NCBI GenBank assembly: GCA_022647575.1
Contig: JALCKY010000002.1
Span: 434,001 to 498,000, forward strand
Direction: 5' to 3'
DNA: 64,000 nt
DNA from: Lachnospiraceae bacterium
GTDB taxonomy: Bacteria; Bacillota; Clostridia; Lachnospirales; Lachnospiraceae
Made by a program: the position numbers and the translations under genes. Positions 7,425 to 17,760 of the stretch are shown piece by piece. The notes under the pieces were generated by a model. It made no database searches and was not told the DNA's origin. It was given only the letters and a program-made list of their open reading frames with translations. The first letter of the stretch is position 1. Every line of letters begins with the position of its first letter.

Positions 7425-10292
7425 ATGCTGCAATACAAGACCCGCGGTAAATCTGATCCTTCCGGTAAACCCCGTGTGTACTTCTGCTGCCATCCTGAAG
7501 ACTTTTCTCTGTATTTTGAAAAACTCTCGGAAGAAGTCCTTTCGCTGCAGAACTGCGCCATATGGTACCGCGATACGGATGAGGTCCGGACCGAAGAAGA
7601 ACTCTCCTTCGACCTCAGCCAGATGCAGCTTTTCATCATGCCCATTACGGCAAAACTGCTGAATACGGAAAACCGCGGAATACGGGAGTTCCGCTTTGCC
7701 ATGCAGGAGCATATTCCGGTGCTTCCGCTGATGCAGGAAACCAATCTTGCGGAACAATTCAATCAGGTCTGCGGCGATCTCGAATATCTGGATGAATCTG
7801 TACGGGATATCACGGCGATTGGATATCAGGAGAAGCTGAAGAAATATCTGGAGGCCGTTCTGATCAGCGACGAACTGGCCGGGCAGGTACGCGCGGCTTT
7901 TGACGCCTACATTTTTCTGAGCTATCGTAAAAAAGACCGGAAATATGCGCAGGACCTGATGCATCTGATCCATGCCAATGATTTCTGCCGCGATGTGGCC
8001 ATCTGGTATGATGAATTCCTTACACCGGGTGAAGACTTCACAAAAGCAATTGCCTCGGCACTGCAAAAAAGCTCTCTCTTTGCGCTTGTCGTCACGCCGA
8101 ACCTGGTCAATGAAGAGAACTATGTAATGACAACCGAATATCCCGCTGCCAGGCGTGAACAGAAACCCATCCTTCCGGTAGAACTGGTGCATACGGATCC
8201 GAAAGCCCTGGAAGCCCATTATGCAGAGTTTCCCGGCTGCATAGACGGAAAAAACCTTCCTGCACTCTCCGCCTCACTTCTCAAAACACTTCAGAATCTT
8301 GCCAGAAACAGATCCGGAAATAATCCGCAGCATGATTTTTTCATCGGTCTGGCCTATCTGAACGGCATTGACGTCGAAGTAGACTGCGGTAAAGCTCTCA
8401 GTCTTCTCCGCGCTGCTTCAGAAGCCGGCCTGCCGGAAGCCATTGAAAAACTAGCAGATATGTATACCAACGGTGAGGGTGTAGAAAGGAATTATGAAAC
8501 TGCTGTCCTCTTCCTGAGGCAGCTTGCTGCTCAGCGGGAGAAAGACTATAAATCTTCCGGAACAGACGACAGCCTGATGCTTCTTCTGCAGTCCCTTCTG
8601 AAACTCGGCGATGCCCAGGCCAGCCTGGCCCATCTGGAACCGGCTATGGAAACATACAGAAGAATGGAAGCCATCGTGTCAAATATCCCGCATACCGATC
8701 AGTTCTTCTGGTTTTCTTCCGCCATCAGCAGCCGTATCGGCAACATTCTGACAAGCGAAGGCAGAATTGCCGAGGCTGAGGAATGCTACGAAAAGACCTT
8801 GAAACTCTCCAAACATCTTGTGCATAAAACCAAGGATTCGAATGCGTTCCACAACATGGCTATCCTGTATGCAAAGCTTGGCATACTTAAAGATGATGAA
8901 GGCAAATTGTCCGAAGCAGAATCCTTTTACCGAAAATACCTTAAGCTCTGCAAAAATCTGCTGGAAAGGGGCGATGTCCCCACGGCACGATATGATCTGG
9001 CTTCCGCCTATGAAAGGATAGGTTCCATCTGCCGGGATGAAGGCCGACTGGCAGATGCAGAGGAATCCTTCCTGCATTTCCTGGAACTTTCCTCACAACT
9101 GGCGGAAGAAACCAGTTCTTTAGCGGATCGGGATTCCGTTGCCTGTGCCTACTTAAAAATGGGGGACCTGCGTGAAATTGAAGGCAGGCTGCCCGAAGCA
9201 GAAGAATTCTATAAAAAAGGCATGTGCCTTTATGAACAGCTGGCAGGAGAAACGGGAACCGTGCAGACTTTCACCCGTCTGGCTGACAGTTATGATCATA
9301 CAGGTTTTATTCTGGATTCAGAAGGGAAACCGGAAGAAGCTGAGCCGTACTATCAGAAAGGATATGAAATATTCGAAAGACTGGCGGCAGAAACAGGAAC
9401 CATAGACGCACGGCTGCGTTTTTCCATCAGCTGCAGCCGGATGGCGGACATCTGCTCCTCTAAAAATGATTCCATAAAAGCCGAAGAATTCTATCAGAAG
9501 AATATAATACTTCTGGAACAGCTGGCAAGTGAAACCGACAGCCTGGAGATCCATATCAATCTGGCTTCTGCTTATGAAGATACAGGATTTTTTCTGTATA
9601 CGGAAGACAGATATGCGGAAGCGGAAGACATGTATTTGAAAAGTCTGAAGTTAAGCGAAATGCTTTTTCGGAAATCCGACTCCATAAAGACACGGCGCAA
9701 TCTTTGTGCCGCTTATCAGAGGCTCGGCGATCTTAGGATGTCTCAGGGCAATTACCCGGAGGCAGGAAAATACTATGTCAAAGACCTGCATCTCTCCACA
9801 GATTCATTAACGGACACTCCTGCGGCATGGCGCGACTTGTCTTTCATTTTATACAGAATGGGCAAACTCCGGGAAGCCGAAGAAAATCTCGAAGGGGCTG
9901 AAGATTTTTATCAGGAATTTGCAAAAGCCTGCGATCTAGTAGAAAAAAAGACCGATACGGCAGAAAGCCGCAGCTTGGTCATTGAGGCTTATAAATGCCT
10001 GGGCGGCGTCCAGTATAGAAGAAAAAGAATCAGCGAAGCCGCCGAGTCCTATGCCCGGTACATGGCCGTTTCCGAAACATATGCAGAAGAAACCGGAACC
10101 ATGGACGCATATTGCGAGCTTGCCCGCTCCTGTTATCTGGCAGCCGGCATCCAGCCGGATACGCTTGATCGGGATCTGCTCCGGAAAGCTTACGACATCC
10201 TGGAACAGCTGTGCAGGGAAGCTCCGGACAATGAAGAATATACCGGCCTGCGTGAGGCCACGGCGCATGCACTAGATCTTATCCGCGAATAA
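7425..10292 (+). CDS. Tandem TIR-like domains fused to Sel1/TPR array
   Basis: This 955-aa protein contains two TIR-like folds. The first (about residues 16-125) opens RVYFCCHPEDF and has E88 in GIREFRFAMQE. The second (about 158-275) is a clearer TIR: AYIFLSYRKKDRKYA, then WYDEFLTPGEDF, then E238 in NYVMTTEYPAARR, aligned with the catalytic Glu of TIR NADases. Sel1-like repeats (305-370) and about nine or ten TPR units of ~50 residues (430-930) follow. There is no membrane segment or signal peptide. TIR proteins cleave NAD+ or scaffold signalling; TPRs bind partners. It has its own promoter and no operon partner. Architecture is secure; an NADase or defence role is inference. Confidence 0.85.
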   Translation: MLQYKTRGKSDPSGKPRVYFCCHPEDFSLYFEKLSEEVLSLQNCAIWYRDTDEVRTEEELSFDLSQMQLFIMPITAKLLNTENRGIREFRFAMQEHIPVLPLMQETNLAEQFNQVCGDLEYLDESVRDITAIGYQEKLKKYLEAVLISDELAGQVRAAFDAYIFLSYRKKDRKYAQDLMHLIHANDFCRDVAIWYDEFLTPGEDFTKAIASALQKSSLFALVVTPNLVNEENYVMTTEYPAARREQKPILPVELVHTDPKALEAHYAEFPGCIDGKNLPALSASLLKTLQNLARNRSGNNPQHDFFIGLAYLNGIDVEVDCGKALSLLRAASEAGLPEAIEKLADMYTNGEGVERNYETAVLFLRQLAAQREKDYKSSGTDDSLMLLLQSLLKLGDAQASLAHLEPAMETYRRMEAIVSNIPHTDQFFWFSSAISSRIGNILTSEGRIAEAEECYEKTLKLSKHLVHKTKDSNAFHNMAILYAKLGILKDDEGKLSEAESFYRKYLKLCKNLLERGDVPTARYDLASAYERIGSICRDEGRLADAEESFLHFLELSSQLAEETSSLADRDSVACAYLKMGDLREIEGRLPEAEEFYKKGMCLYEQLAGETGTVQTFTRLADSYDHTGFILDSEGKPEEAEPYYQKGYEIFERLAAETGTIDARLRFSISCSRMADICSSKNDSIKAEEFYQKNIILLEQLASETDSLEIHINLASAYEDTGFFLYTEDRYAEAEDMYLKSLKLSEMLFRKSDSIKTRRNLCAAYQRLGDLRMSQGNYPEAGKYYVKDLHLSTDSLTDTPAAWRDLSFILYRMGKLREAEENLEGAEDFYQEFAKACDLVEKKTDTAESRSLVIEAYKCLGGVQYRRKRISEAAESYARYMAVSETYAEETGTMDAYCELARSCYLAAGIQPDTLDRDLLRKAYDILEQLCREAPDNEEYTGLREATAHALDLIRE

Positions 10293-10856
10293 TCCGTGCC
10301 TGTTGCAGTATGCAAAAATCTTTCCGTGTCCGTTCTTCCGGAACCTGCCTTCCGCTGTCTGTTCCGGATACAGCTTGATCATCTGCAGGCTGGATGAAGT
10401 CAGATAAGCCAGAAATGAAATAGAATGCTCCTTGGTCATCGGATGGTCGATACGGACGTAAAACTCCTCATCCACTGTCTCGATTTCAATCTTATGCTCC
10501 GGATCGGGCTCTTCTTCCTGAACCGGCGGCAGGGTGATTCCGCAGCAGGAAAAACTTCCCTCTCCCATGGCATGAATGACATTTCCGCAGACAGGACAGA
10601 CATAGAAACGGCTCCGAAGCATATTGGCAGACCGGTTCCTGTTTTCAATGCACTCCCCAGACAGCAGCTCCGACACCGTGACGCCCAATGCCTGTGACAA
10701 AGGTTCGAGAAGGGTAATGTCCGGCAGTCCCTTCTGTGTTTCCCATTTCGACACGGCCCTGTCGCTTACAGAAATCATATCAGCCAGCTGTTTCTGTGTC
10801 AGTTCTTTCTTCTCTCTCAGATCTTTAATGGTTTTCCCGGTTACATAGCTGTTCAT
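10272..10856 (-). CDS. HTH (XRE) regulator fused to desulfoferrodoxin/superoxide reductase
   Basis: Residues 1-65 of this 194-aa protein are an XRE/Cro HTH (TQKQLADMISVSDRAVSKWE). Residues 84-106 resemble the desulfoferrodoxin iron site I, with C87, C90, C104 and C105. The remainder resembles a superoxide reductase site II: H121, H138 in DHPM, H144 in EHSI, and C184/H187 in AYCNRHGLF supply the expected four His and one Cys. A redox- or superoxide-sensing regulator is the natural inference. Its 3' end overlaps the end of the convergent TIR-TPR gene by 21 bp. The domain match rests on motif recognition, not alignment. Confidence 0.8.
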   Translation of the reverse strand: MNSYVTGKTIKDLREKKELTQKQLADMISVSDRAVSKWETQKGLPDITLLEPLSQALGVTVSELLSGECIENRNRSANMLRSRFYVCPVCGNVIHAMGEGSFSCCGITLPPVQEEEPDPEHKIEIETVDEEFYVRIDHPMTKEHSISFLAYLTSSSLQMIKLYPEQTAEGRFRKNGHGKIFAYCNRHGLFADKI

Positions 10857-10965
10857 CGTTCATGGCTCCCTTCCGGAAAAGCATATCGGAAATCCGGCCG
10901 GAAAGCAACCTACGCTGCGTGGAGTGCGGCATGGCGGATCATGTTCCGGATCAAAAGTACTGCCG

Positions 10966-13900
10966 TTAACGAAATACATGCTTCAGAACAGCATAAAGTT
11001 TCCCCGGATCGATGGGTTTTGCAATGTGCCCGTTCATCCCGGCATCCAGGCACTTCTTCACGTCATCCGTAAAAGCATCAGCCGTCATCGCATAAATCGG
11101 GATAGTTTTTGCATCCGGCCTTTCGGCGGCGCGAATCGCTTTTGCAGCCTCGATGCCATTCAGGACAGGCATTCTCAGGTCCATCAGAATGCAGTCGTAA
11201 TAATTGATTGCCGACCCGGAAAAGTCATCGACCCCTTTCTGGCCATCTTCAGCAATCCGGACAATGACTCCTTTTTCATTCAGGAGCGCACGGGCAATCT
11301 CCTGATTGAGCGGATGGTCTTCACAGAGCAGCACATGCATGCCGGTAAGATCTGAAGAATCCTCGTCCTCCGTTTTGTCCGGTTCGTTCCCGGCAGGTAT
11401 GGAAGATACCGGAACTGTATCAAAGGTAAATTTCACGACAAAAGTCGTGCCCTGTCCGGGCTCGCTTTCCACGGAGATCGTTCCTCCCATCAGGTCCGTA
11501 AGTTTCTTCACGATGGGAAGACCCAGGCCGCTGCCCCGGCGTTCCGAGGTATCATCCCGTCCTTCCTGCGCAAACGGTTCATACATCCGTTCCTGGAATT
11601 CTTTGCTGATGCCGATACCGGTATCGCTGATCCGGTGAGAGATTTCCATGCGGTTCGGTGAAACAGGCCTGCTGCTGATGCTGTAGGTGATTGTTCCGCC
11701 TTCCGGCGTAAACTTGACTGCATTGGACAGAAGATTGAACAGGACCTGATCAATACGGCTTTTATCTGCCAGAGGAATGTTCTGAGTATCTACATTTTCC
11801 TGCAGAATAAATTGCTGATTCCTCTCCCTGCAGAGGGGCTTGATTACGGCATCGAGGTATTCCTTGTACTCGTCAATCGGAGCCGGTTCATAATGGAGAT
11901 CAATATCTCCGTTCTCCACTTTGGCCATGTCCAGGATATTATTGATGAGACTCAGCAGGAACTTGGCAGAAGTATTGATCTTTTTGAGACAGTCTGCGGT
12001 AGTCGGAGAATTCTCCTGTTTCTGTGCAAGGTAAGCCATCCCAATCACGCCGTTCAGCGGTGTACGCATGTCATGGCTCATGCGGGACAGGAACTCGGTT
12101 TTCGCAATATTCGCTGCTTCGGCCGCATGCTTTTCTTTCGCCAGAAGACTGATCTGATTCTGTTCCTTCTGATAGGACTCCGTGATGTCGGAACGGACGA
12201 CCAGGATATCTCCGCCTGCTTTTTCAAGCCAGCAGTACTGAAGCCTTATGCACTCTGTCTTTTCCTCTGCCGTCCTCAGATAGGTAGCGGTACGTCTCCC
12301 GTTGGCGTTCATGTCTTCGATGATGGCATCCAGGGAGGCCGTCTCGTCAAAGTAACGGCGCTCGTCCTCGCGCCGGAACTGATCATGGACATATTTCCGG
12401 CATTCGTCATAGGGCAGGATTTCTCCGATTTTCCCATAGTCGATCCATGGCCTGCGGCTGAAGAATTCAAAGGTACCGGCCTTCGGATGGATGATGCCGA
12501 TATAGTCGAAATGGTCATGAATGATCCGTTCCATGATGAATTCATTTTTCTTGCGTTTATCAATATCCAGCGCATAGGTGATGGCTTCCACGTCTCCGGT
12601 TTTCGGATTCTTCAGCATGAACAGCATGCCGTCGCGCCAATAGCGTCTGCCGTCCGGATAGATGACCGGATATTCGATGGAGACCTTCGACGTGCCTTCC
12701 GCAAATTCCTTCAGAAGAAGTTTACGGTCAAACCGTTTCTGAAAGTCCGCCTTGGTCTCCTCGTCGGTTATCAGTTTTGAAAATTCCTTAAAATATCCGT
12801 CTGCCGTGCCTTTCTCCTGCTGCTGCAGCAAGAACGGAATTGAACTTTTTCCTTCTTCGCACCAGTTGTGCGTAAGGTTCAGGCGGAAGGATCCGAGCGC
12901 ATGAGGATAAGCCTGATCCAGCCGGCGCAGGGTCTGCTCATAATCAAATTCCTTCTGCTTCTGTTCCGTGATATTCTGGCCGAAACAGAAGACATTCAGC
13001 AGACGTCCGTCTTTATCCGTCACGCGTTTCATAACCATCCGTTCCCGCTGCTGAGTCTCCTGGCCCGGCATCTGGAAACGGAATTCACATTCCGCGCGTT
13101 CCGCTCCTTCATCCATCGCCCGGTAGGAGGAACGGAAAGCTTCTCTGTCCTCCGGATAGACATAAGGGAGGATGGTTTCTGCCACATTTTCTATGACCGG
13201 AGGCACATGCAGCTTCCGGCATATTTCCTCCGTATAACCGCTCTGCATCATTTTCGCGCTTTTGGATACCGGGTCATAGGACCAGATGATCATCTTCGAC
13301 GATTTTGCGGCATCATCATACATGAGCTTATTCTGCTGCATCTCCTGTTCGGCAGTAATCTGGTCATCCATGTCCGTGAACGAGGCATAATAGTACTGCA
13401 TGCCGTCCACTCTGCCGGCCCGGCAGAACTGATTGGCTACCCAATGCAGTTTTCCGTCTTCCCCGATCACGCGATAGACCACATTGCCCTGCTCCTTCTC
13501 TCCGGAAGAAGCCTTCCTGAATTCATCCCAGAATAGATGCCGGTCTTCCGGAGCAAGCCATTCCACAGGATTCGGGCTTTGCTTCGACCAGTATTCCCTG
13601 CTGCCATGATGCAGCGAATAAAAACCTGCATTGGAATAAGCGAGACGTATTTCGGAATTCATTTCGTAAAAGACGGCAACTCCGCCCGGAATGCTTCCCA
13701 GGATTGAATCCAGGCGCTTTCCGTAAGCCGTCAGTTCATCGCGTTCGCTTACATACTGGTCGACATCATAATACGATGCATAGAAACGTTCTGTCTTCTC
13801 ATCAACCGGCTTATGGCTCGCACGGATGCCGATCCAGATATATTTTCCCCTGCCGTCCAGGTTGCGGAACCTGCAGTCGAACACCCGGTGCTCCCGGATG

Positions 13901-14139
13901 GACCGGAGTGCTTCGGCAAGGATCTCCTTGCGGTCATCCGGATAAACGGAATTGATGGTGCCCTCATTAAAGAACCGCGCCCGGTCCTCCCTGTGCGCTC
14001 CGATCATCCGGTAGAAGCCGTCATTTAAATATTTCATCGTGATGGCTGCATCCGTCACATCAAAAACGCCGACTCCTGACGGGATTTCATCCAGGGCCTC
14101 AAATTCTATCTCTGCTTCCGTTCTGCCTTTTTTTTCCAT
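10966..14139 (-). CDS. Multi-PAS hybrid sensor histidine kinase
   Basis: A soluble hybrid kinase of 1057 aa. About five PAS/PAC-like modules occupy residues 12-660. A HisKA domain follows with H689 in SRMSHDMRTPLNG, then HATPase_c with its N box (LLSNAVKF), DTGIGIS and GSGLGLPIV, and a C-terminal receiver with phosphoacceptor D987 in ILMDLRMP. There are no transmembrane helices, so it senses a cytosolic cue. I chose ATG 14139 because GGAGGG lies nine bases upstream; an in-frame ATG at 14163 lacks such a site. No output regulator is adjacent, so downstream targets are unknown. Confidence 0.92.
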   Translation of the reverse strand: MEKKGRTEAEIEFEALDEIPSGVGVFDVTDAAITMKYLNDGFYRMIGAHREDRARFFNEGTINSVYPDDRKEILAEALRSIREHRVFDCRFRNLDGRGKYIWIGIRASHKPVDEKTERFYASYYDVDQYVSERDELTAYGKRLDSILGSIPGGVAVFYEMNSEIRLAYSNAGFYSLHHGSREYWSKQSPNPVEWLAPEDRHLFWDEFRKASSGEKEQGNVVYRVIGEDGKLHWVANQFCRAGRVDGMQYYYASFTDMDDQITAEQEMQQNKLMYDDAAKSSKMIIWSYDPVSKSAKMMQSGYTEEICRKLHVPPVIENVAETILPYVYPEDREAFRSSYRAMDEGAERAECEFRFQMPGQETQQRERMVMKRVTDKDGRLLNVFCFGQNITEQKQKEFDYEQTLRRLDQAYPHALGSFRLNLTHNWCEEGKSSIPFLLQQQEKGTADGYFKEFSKLITDEETKADFQKRFDRKLLLKEFAEGTSKVSIEYPVIYPDGRRYWRDGMLFMLKNPKTGDVEAITYALDIDKRKKNEFIMERIIHDHFDYIGIIHPKAGTFEFFSRRPWIDYGKIGEILPYDECRKYVHDQFRREDERRYFDETASLDAIIEDMNANGRRTATYLRTAEEKTECIRLQYCWLEKAGGDILVVRSDITESYQKEQNQISLLAKEKHAAEAANIAKTEFLSRMSHDMRTPLNGVIGMAYLAQKQENSPTTADCLKKINTSAKFLLSLINNILDMAKVENGDIDLHYEPAPIDEYKEYLDAVIKPLCRERNQQFILQENVDTQNIPLADKSRIDQVLFNLLSNAVKFTPEGGTITYSISSRPVSPNRMEISHRISDTGIGISKEFQERMYEPFAQEGRDDTSERRGSGLGLPIVKKLTDLMGGTISVESEPGQGTTFVVKFTFDTVPVSSIPAGNEPDKTEDEDSSDLTGMHVLLCEDHPLNQEIARALLNEKGVIVRIAEDGQKGVDDFSGSAINYYDCILMDLRMPVLNGIEAAKAIRAAERPDAKTIPIYAMTADAFTDDVKKCLDAGMNGHIAKPIDPGKLYAVLKHVFR

Positions 14140-14222
14140 TCTCTGCATCCCTCCATGCATCATCCGAAATTTTTCGGCAAAGCCTTCGTTTCATAAATCA
14201 TCGCAATTGTCTTTCAATAAAC

Positions 14223-15293
14223 TCAGCCGATGCTTCCGCGCAGATACCGGCTGCGTTCTTCATCCGTGAGTGAAGCAATAAAGTCGTTCTGGGCTTCGAC
14301 GATCTCGTCGCAGCCCCGCTTTACGGAGTAGCAGAGCGACAGGTTTAGAAAAACCTCCTGCGTTTCCGGCAGCCTTCCGCGGTTCAGTGCCTCTGCGGCA
14401 TTTTCCGCCTGCTCTGCGATTTCATCCCGGTCATGTCCGAGGGCGACTCCCCGTGCTATGGCATCCGCATAGCTGATGATTTCTTTCGGACAGCTGCTGA
14501 TATCATCCATCTTTTCGATGTAGCGGTAAATGATGTACAGCATGAGGGACTGGGCCTGCCGCATGGAAATATAGTGCATGTAGTACGCGGCATGCGGCGC
14601 AAGGTTATTGTTTGCAAAGAAATAAGCATTGCTCTTTCCGGACGCGAGATAGTCTTTCAGTTCTGTCAGATGCCTGCTCAGTTCTTCCGTGCATTTTTCA
14701 TTTCCCCGGAGAATATTTGCAAATGTAGCCAGTATGTGCGACATCATCTGTTCGATGTTTGCCATGTCGCTGATGAATTCATCTTCCCGGTCCGGCTGCC
14801 GCCAGTTGATGGCCAGGGCAATCAGCATGCCGATGACAACACGTATGGTCTCATTTACGATCAGAGCTCCTGTGAACGGAAGCTGCTGCATAAAGAGATG
14901 CACGAGCACGACGACATTGACGGATAAAGTGCTGTTCCAGCCCAGGAGATAAGTCAGGAATGTCAGAATCAGGACTGCAAGGCAGAAGGAGAAAACGGTT
15001 ACACCGAAGAACCGGTAAATGAGATACGCAATCCCGATGGTATAGGCGATGGAAATGACCCGCAGCACGGCGGTCCGGATGGTTTCTTTTTTCGTCGCCT
15101 GAATCCCGAGCAGCGTCACGATTGAGGTAGACGCAGCAAACTTAAGTCCGATTCCCTGGGCAATCAGAACCGATACAATGATTCCGGCAAAGATCCGGAG
15201 TGCCATGCGCATATTGGCCGGTTTCAGATTCCTGCGGATTCCGTTCCGGTCCGTCGAATCCAGCTTGCTCAGTAAAACATTCGGTTCGCTCAC
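14223..15293 (-). CDS. FUSC / aromatic acid exporter family membrane protein
   Basis: The 356-aa protein has six hydrophobic helices in about residues 28-165, followed by a long cytoplasmic helical domain. This is the half-size FUSC/ArAE layout of Gram-positive bacteria. The run MRMALRIFAGIIVSVLIAQG followed by FAASTSIVTLLGIQ is typical. A GTG start at 15293 lies 15 bp after the YgiQ stop, so the two are probably cotranscribed. Export of aromatic acids is the family's proposed role; the substrate here is unknown. Confidence 0.8.
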   Translation of the reverse strand: MSEPNVLLSKLDSTDRNGIRRNLKPANMRMALRIFAGIIVSVLIAQGIGLKFAASTSIVTLLGIQATKKETIRTAVLRVISIAYTIGIAYLIYRFFGVTVFSFCLAVLILTFLTYLLGWNSTLSVNVVVLVHLFMQQLPFTGALIVNETIRVVIGMLIALAINWRQPDREDEFISDMANIEQMMSHILATFANILRGNEKCTEELSRHLTELKDYLASGKSNAYFFANNNLAPHAAYYMHYISMRQAQSLMLYIIYRYIEKMDDISSCPKEIISYADAIARGVALGHDRDEIAEQAENAAEALNRGRLPETQEVFLNLSLCYSVKRGCDEIVEAQNDFIASLTDEERSRYLRGSIG

Positions 15294-15308
15294 AAAAATC
15301 GCCTTCTT

Positions 15309-17138
15309 CTAAAGTTTTTTCACTCTGCCGTGTTTAATCTTTCTTGGCGGGATCAGACATTTTCCGCCAAAGCCGATCAGGTCTTCCCTGTGTTCTTTCA
15401 GCAGAGCTTCCTTTACCAGATCATAGTTCTTCGGGTCGCGGTACTGTATCAGCGCACGCTGCATTGCCTTTTCATGCGGGTCTTTCGGAACATACACCGG
15501 TTCCACGGTGCGCGGGTCGACGCCTGTATAATACATGCAGGTTGAGAGCGTTGACGGAGTAGGATAAAAATCCTGCACCTGCTCCGGCATATAGCCGATG
15601 TCACGCACGTATTCGGCAAGCTTAACGGCATCCTTTAAGGCAGAACCCGGATGGGAAGACATCAGATACGGTACAAGATACTGATCCTTCCCTGTCTTCT
15701 CATTGATCTTCATGCATTTTTTTACAAATGCCTCATAAACTGAATTCTGCGGCTTGCCCATCAGGCGCAGAACATTGTCCGACACATGTTCCGGTGCCAC
15801 CCTCAGCTGGCCGCTGATGTGGTACAGGCAAAGTTCGCGTATAAAGGTATCGTCTTTGTCCGCAAGTGCATAATCAAATCTTACCCCTGAGCGTACAAAT
15901 ACTTTTTTCACTCCCGGAATGCCGCGCAGCTTTCTCAGAAGGCTCACATAATCGGAATGATCAGCGATAAGGTTTTTGCAAGGCCGCGGAAACAGACACT
16001 GTTTATCGATGCAGGCGCCATGCTCCAGCTGCTTGTCACAGGCAGGACGTCTGAAATTTGCAGTAGGGCCGCCGACATCATGAATGTAGCCTTTGAAGTC
16101 CGGACGCTGTGTCATTTCTTCAGCTTCTCTGATGATGGCTTCGTGACTTCTTGCCTGCACGATGCGGCCTTCATGGAAAGTGAGCGAGCAGAAGGAACAG
16201 CCGCCGAAGCATCCCCGGCAGCTTGTCAGGCTGAAACGCACTTCATCGATGGCCGGGACGCCTCCGGCCTTTTCATAGGAAGGGTGATACGTATTCATGT
16301 ACGGAAGATCATAGACATCATCCATTTCCATCTGCGAAAGAGGCTTTGCCGGAGGGTTCTGGACTACATATTCTCCGCCGTCGCGCCCGTAAGGCTCCAC
16401 AAGGCGTTTGGCCGAAAAAGGATCGGTGTTCTGATACTGCACAAGGAAACTCCTCGCATAATTCAGGCGGTCCTTTTTCATTTCCTCGTAGGAAGGAAGC
16501 ATAATATGGTCGTAGGCGGTATCCGGATCCGCGGTGCGGTACACGGTGCCGTCGATATAGGTAATGTCCTTCACGCTGATGCCTGCTGACAGCGCGTCTG
16601 CGATTTCAACGATCGACCGTTCGCCCATGCCATAGGAAATGAGATCAGCCTGTGAATCCAGCAGTATTGATCTTTTCAGGCTGTCAGACCAGTAATCGTA
16701 GTGAGCCAGCCTTCTGAGACTTGCCTCAATTCCGCCGATAATGACCGGGATATCTTTGTAGCAGCTTCTGATCAGGTTGCAGTAGACAACCGTCGCATGG
16801 TCTGGACGTTTTCCCCTCATGCCGCCCGGCGTATAGGCATCTGAGCTGCGGGGCTTTTTTGCGGCTGTATAATGATTTACCATCGGGTCCATGTTTCCGC
16901 CTGATACCAGAAATCCCAGACGCGGCCTGCCGAATACGGTTATGTCTGCACAGCTTTTCCAGTCGGGCTGAGCAATGATGCCGACGCGGTATCCTCTTGA
17001 TTCAAGGACCCTGCTGATGATGGCGGGGCCGAAAGAAGAGTGATCCACATAGGCATCACCCGTAATATAGGCAAAATCAACTTCATCCCATCCCCGTTTC
17101 CGGGCATCGTCCATATTGACCGGCAGAAAATCCTTCAA
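15309..17138 (-). CDS. ygiQ: YgiQ family radical SAM protein
   Basis: The 609-aa protein contains the radical SAM cluster motif in [10 protein letters not shown] (Cx3Cx2C) at about residue 310, an N-terminal cobalamin-binding-like region with [21 protein letters not shown], and a C-terminal segment rich in YgiQ-specific motifs ([20 protein letters not shown]). Length and motifs match the family throughout. It starts at TTG 17138 behind GGAG. The reaction is not established for this family. It is followed at 15 bp by the FUSC gene. Confidence 0.93.
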   Translation of the reverse strand: MKDFLPVNMDDARKRGWDEVDFAYITGDAYVDHSSFGPAIISRVLESRGYRVGIIAQPDWKSCADITVFGRPRLGFLVSGGNMDPMVNHYTAAKKPRSSDAYTPGGMRGKRPDHATVVYCNLIRSCYKDIPVIIGGIEASLRRLAHYDYWSDSLKRSILLDSQADLISYGMGERSIVEIADALSAGISVKDITYIDGTVYRTADPDTAYDHIMLPSYEEMKKDRLNYARSFLVQYQNTDPFSAKRLVEPYGRDGGEYVVQNPPAKPLSQMEMDDVYDLPYMNTYHPSYEKAGGVPAIDEVRFSLTSCRGCFGGCSFCSLTFHEGRIVQARSHEAIIREAEEMTQRPDFKGYIHDVGGPTANFRRPACDKQLEHGACIDKQCLFPRPCKNLIADHSDYVSLLRKLRGIPGVKKVFVRSGVRFDYALADKDDTFIRELCLYHISGQLRVAPEHVSDNVLRLMGKPQNSVYEAFVKKCMKINEKTGKDQYLVPYLMSSHPGSALKDAVKLAEYVRDIGYMPEQVQDFYPTPSTLSTCMYYTGVDPRTVEPVYVPKDPHEKAMQRALIQYRDPKNYDLVKEALLKEHREDLIGFGGKCLIPPRKIKHGRVKKL

Positions 17139-17227
17139 AATATCTCCTCTGATCTTCCCTGCACGTCACTGCAGGCGCAGGCGGAAAGTCTTTGTATTTT
17201 TTGATTATAGCATAAATTCGCATGAAA

Positions 17228-17255
17228 AATGCCGCTTCGCAATTGAAGCGGCATT
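17228..17255 (-). terminator. Hairpin terminator 3' of the GH32 remnant
   Basis: On the minus strand, AATGCCGCTTC and GAAGCGGCATT pair perfectly around a 6-nt loop and are followed by TTTTC. It probably once ended the decayed hydrolase gene. A close relative of this hairpin occurs at 49548-49575. Confidence 0.7.
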
Positions 17256-17261
17256 GAACAG

Positions 17262-17760
17262 TTTTACGGCCGTTCAGTTCCGGAAATGATTTCCTCCCGG
17301 AGATTCTTTCATTTTCATAAATCACTTCATTTGTACGGCAGGCATCAATCTCGCGCACCGGTTTCTGGATCAGGACGCCGTCCTTCAATGACAGCTCACG
17401 AAGGAGAGACATCTGGCCGAACCATTTGGCATCCGGCATTCTCAGGGATACCGAATCTCAGTTCTGCATCCACCCGATCATGATTCTGCGCCCATCCGGT
17501 GCAAGGGTTGTCTGGGTCGCATAGAAATCAAGGCCGCTGTGGTAATTGTTTCCATCAATCAGCATATCCTGCGGGCTTGTCATGAGCACCCATTTCCCGT
17601 CAAGTTCGAAGAAGTCAGGGCACTCCCACATTTTTCCATACCGGTTCTGATTGGAGAAAAGGATTGATTTGAATTTCCATACGATACCGTCCGCACTGGT
17701 AAACAGCAGGATCTGTCCGCTGCCGTCAGACGGCCTGTTCCCGATTACGCAGCAATACGT
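17262..17760 (-). pseudogene. Remnant of a GH32 sucrose/fructan hydrolase
   Basis: Read on the minus strand, this stretch encodes the middle of a GH32 enzyme: YCCVIGNRPSDGSGQILLF, then WECPDFFELDGKWVLMTSPQ (the conserved ECPD motif) and RRIMIGWMQN. An in-frame TGA at 17458-17460 replaces the Trp expected after WMQN. The N-terminal catalytic motif (WMNDPNG) and most of the C-terminal sandwich are absent, so this is an internal fragment of about 160 codons plus a nonsense mutation. It points to a lost sucrose or fructan utilisation locus. Confidence 0.82.

Noticed and set aside
8760..10200. Periodic DNA similarity that could suggest a CRISPR or satellite
   Set aside because: The period is about 150 bp and encodes TPR units; there is no repeat-spacer structure at the DNA level.
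12868..13536. Long open frames opposite the histidine kinase
   Set aside because: The minus strand shows consistent PAS and kinase motifs throughout; the opposite frames show none.
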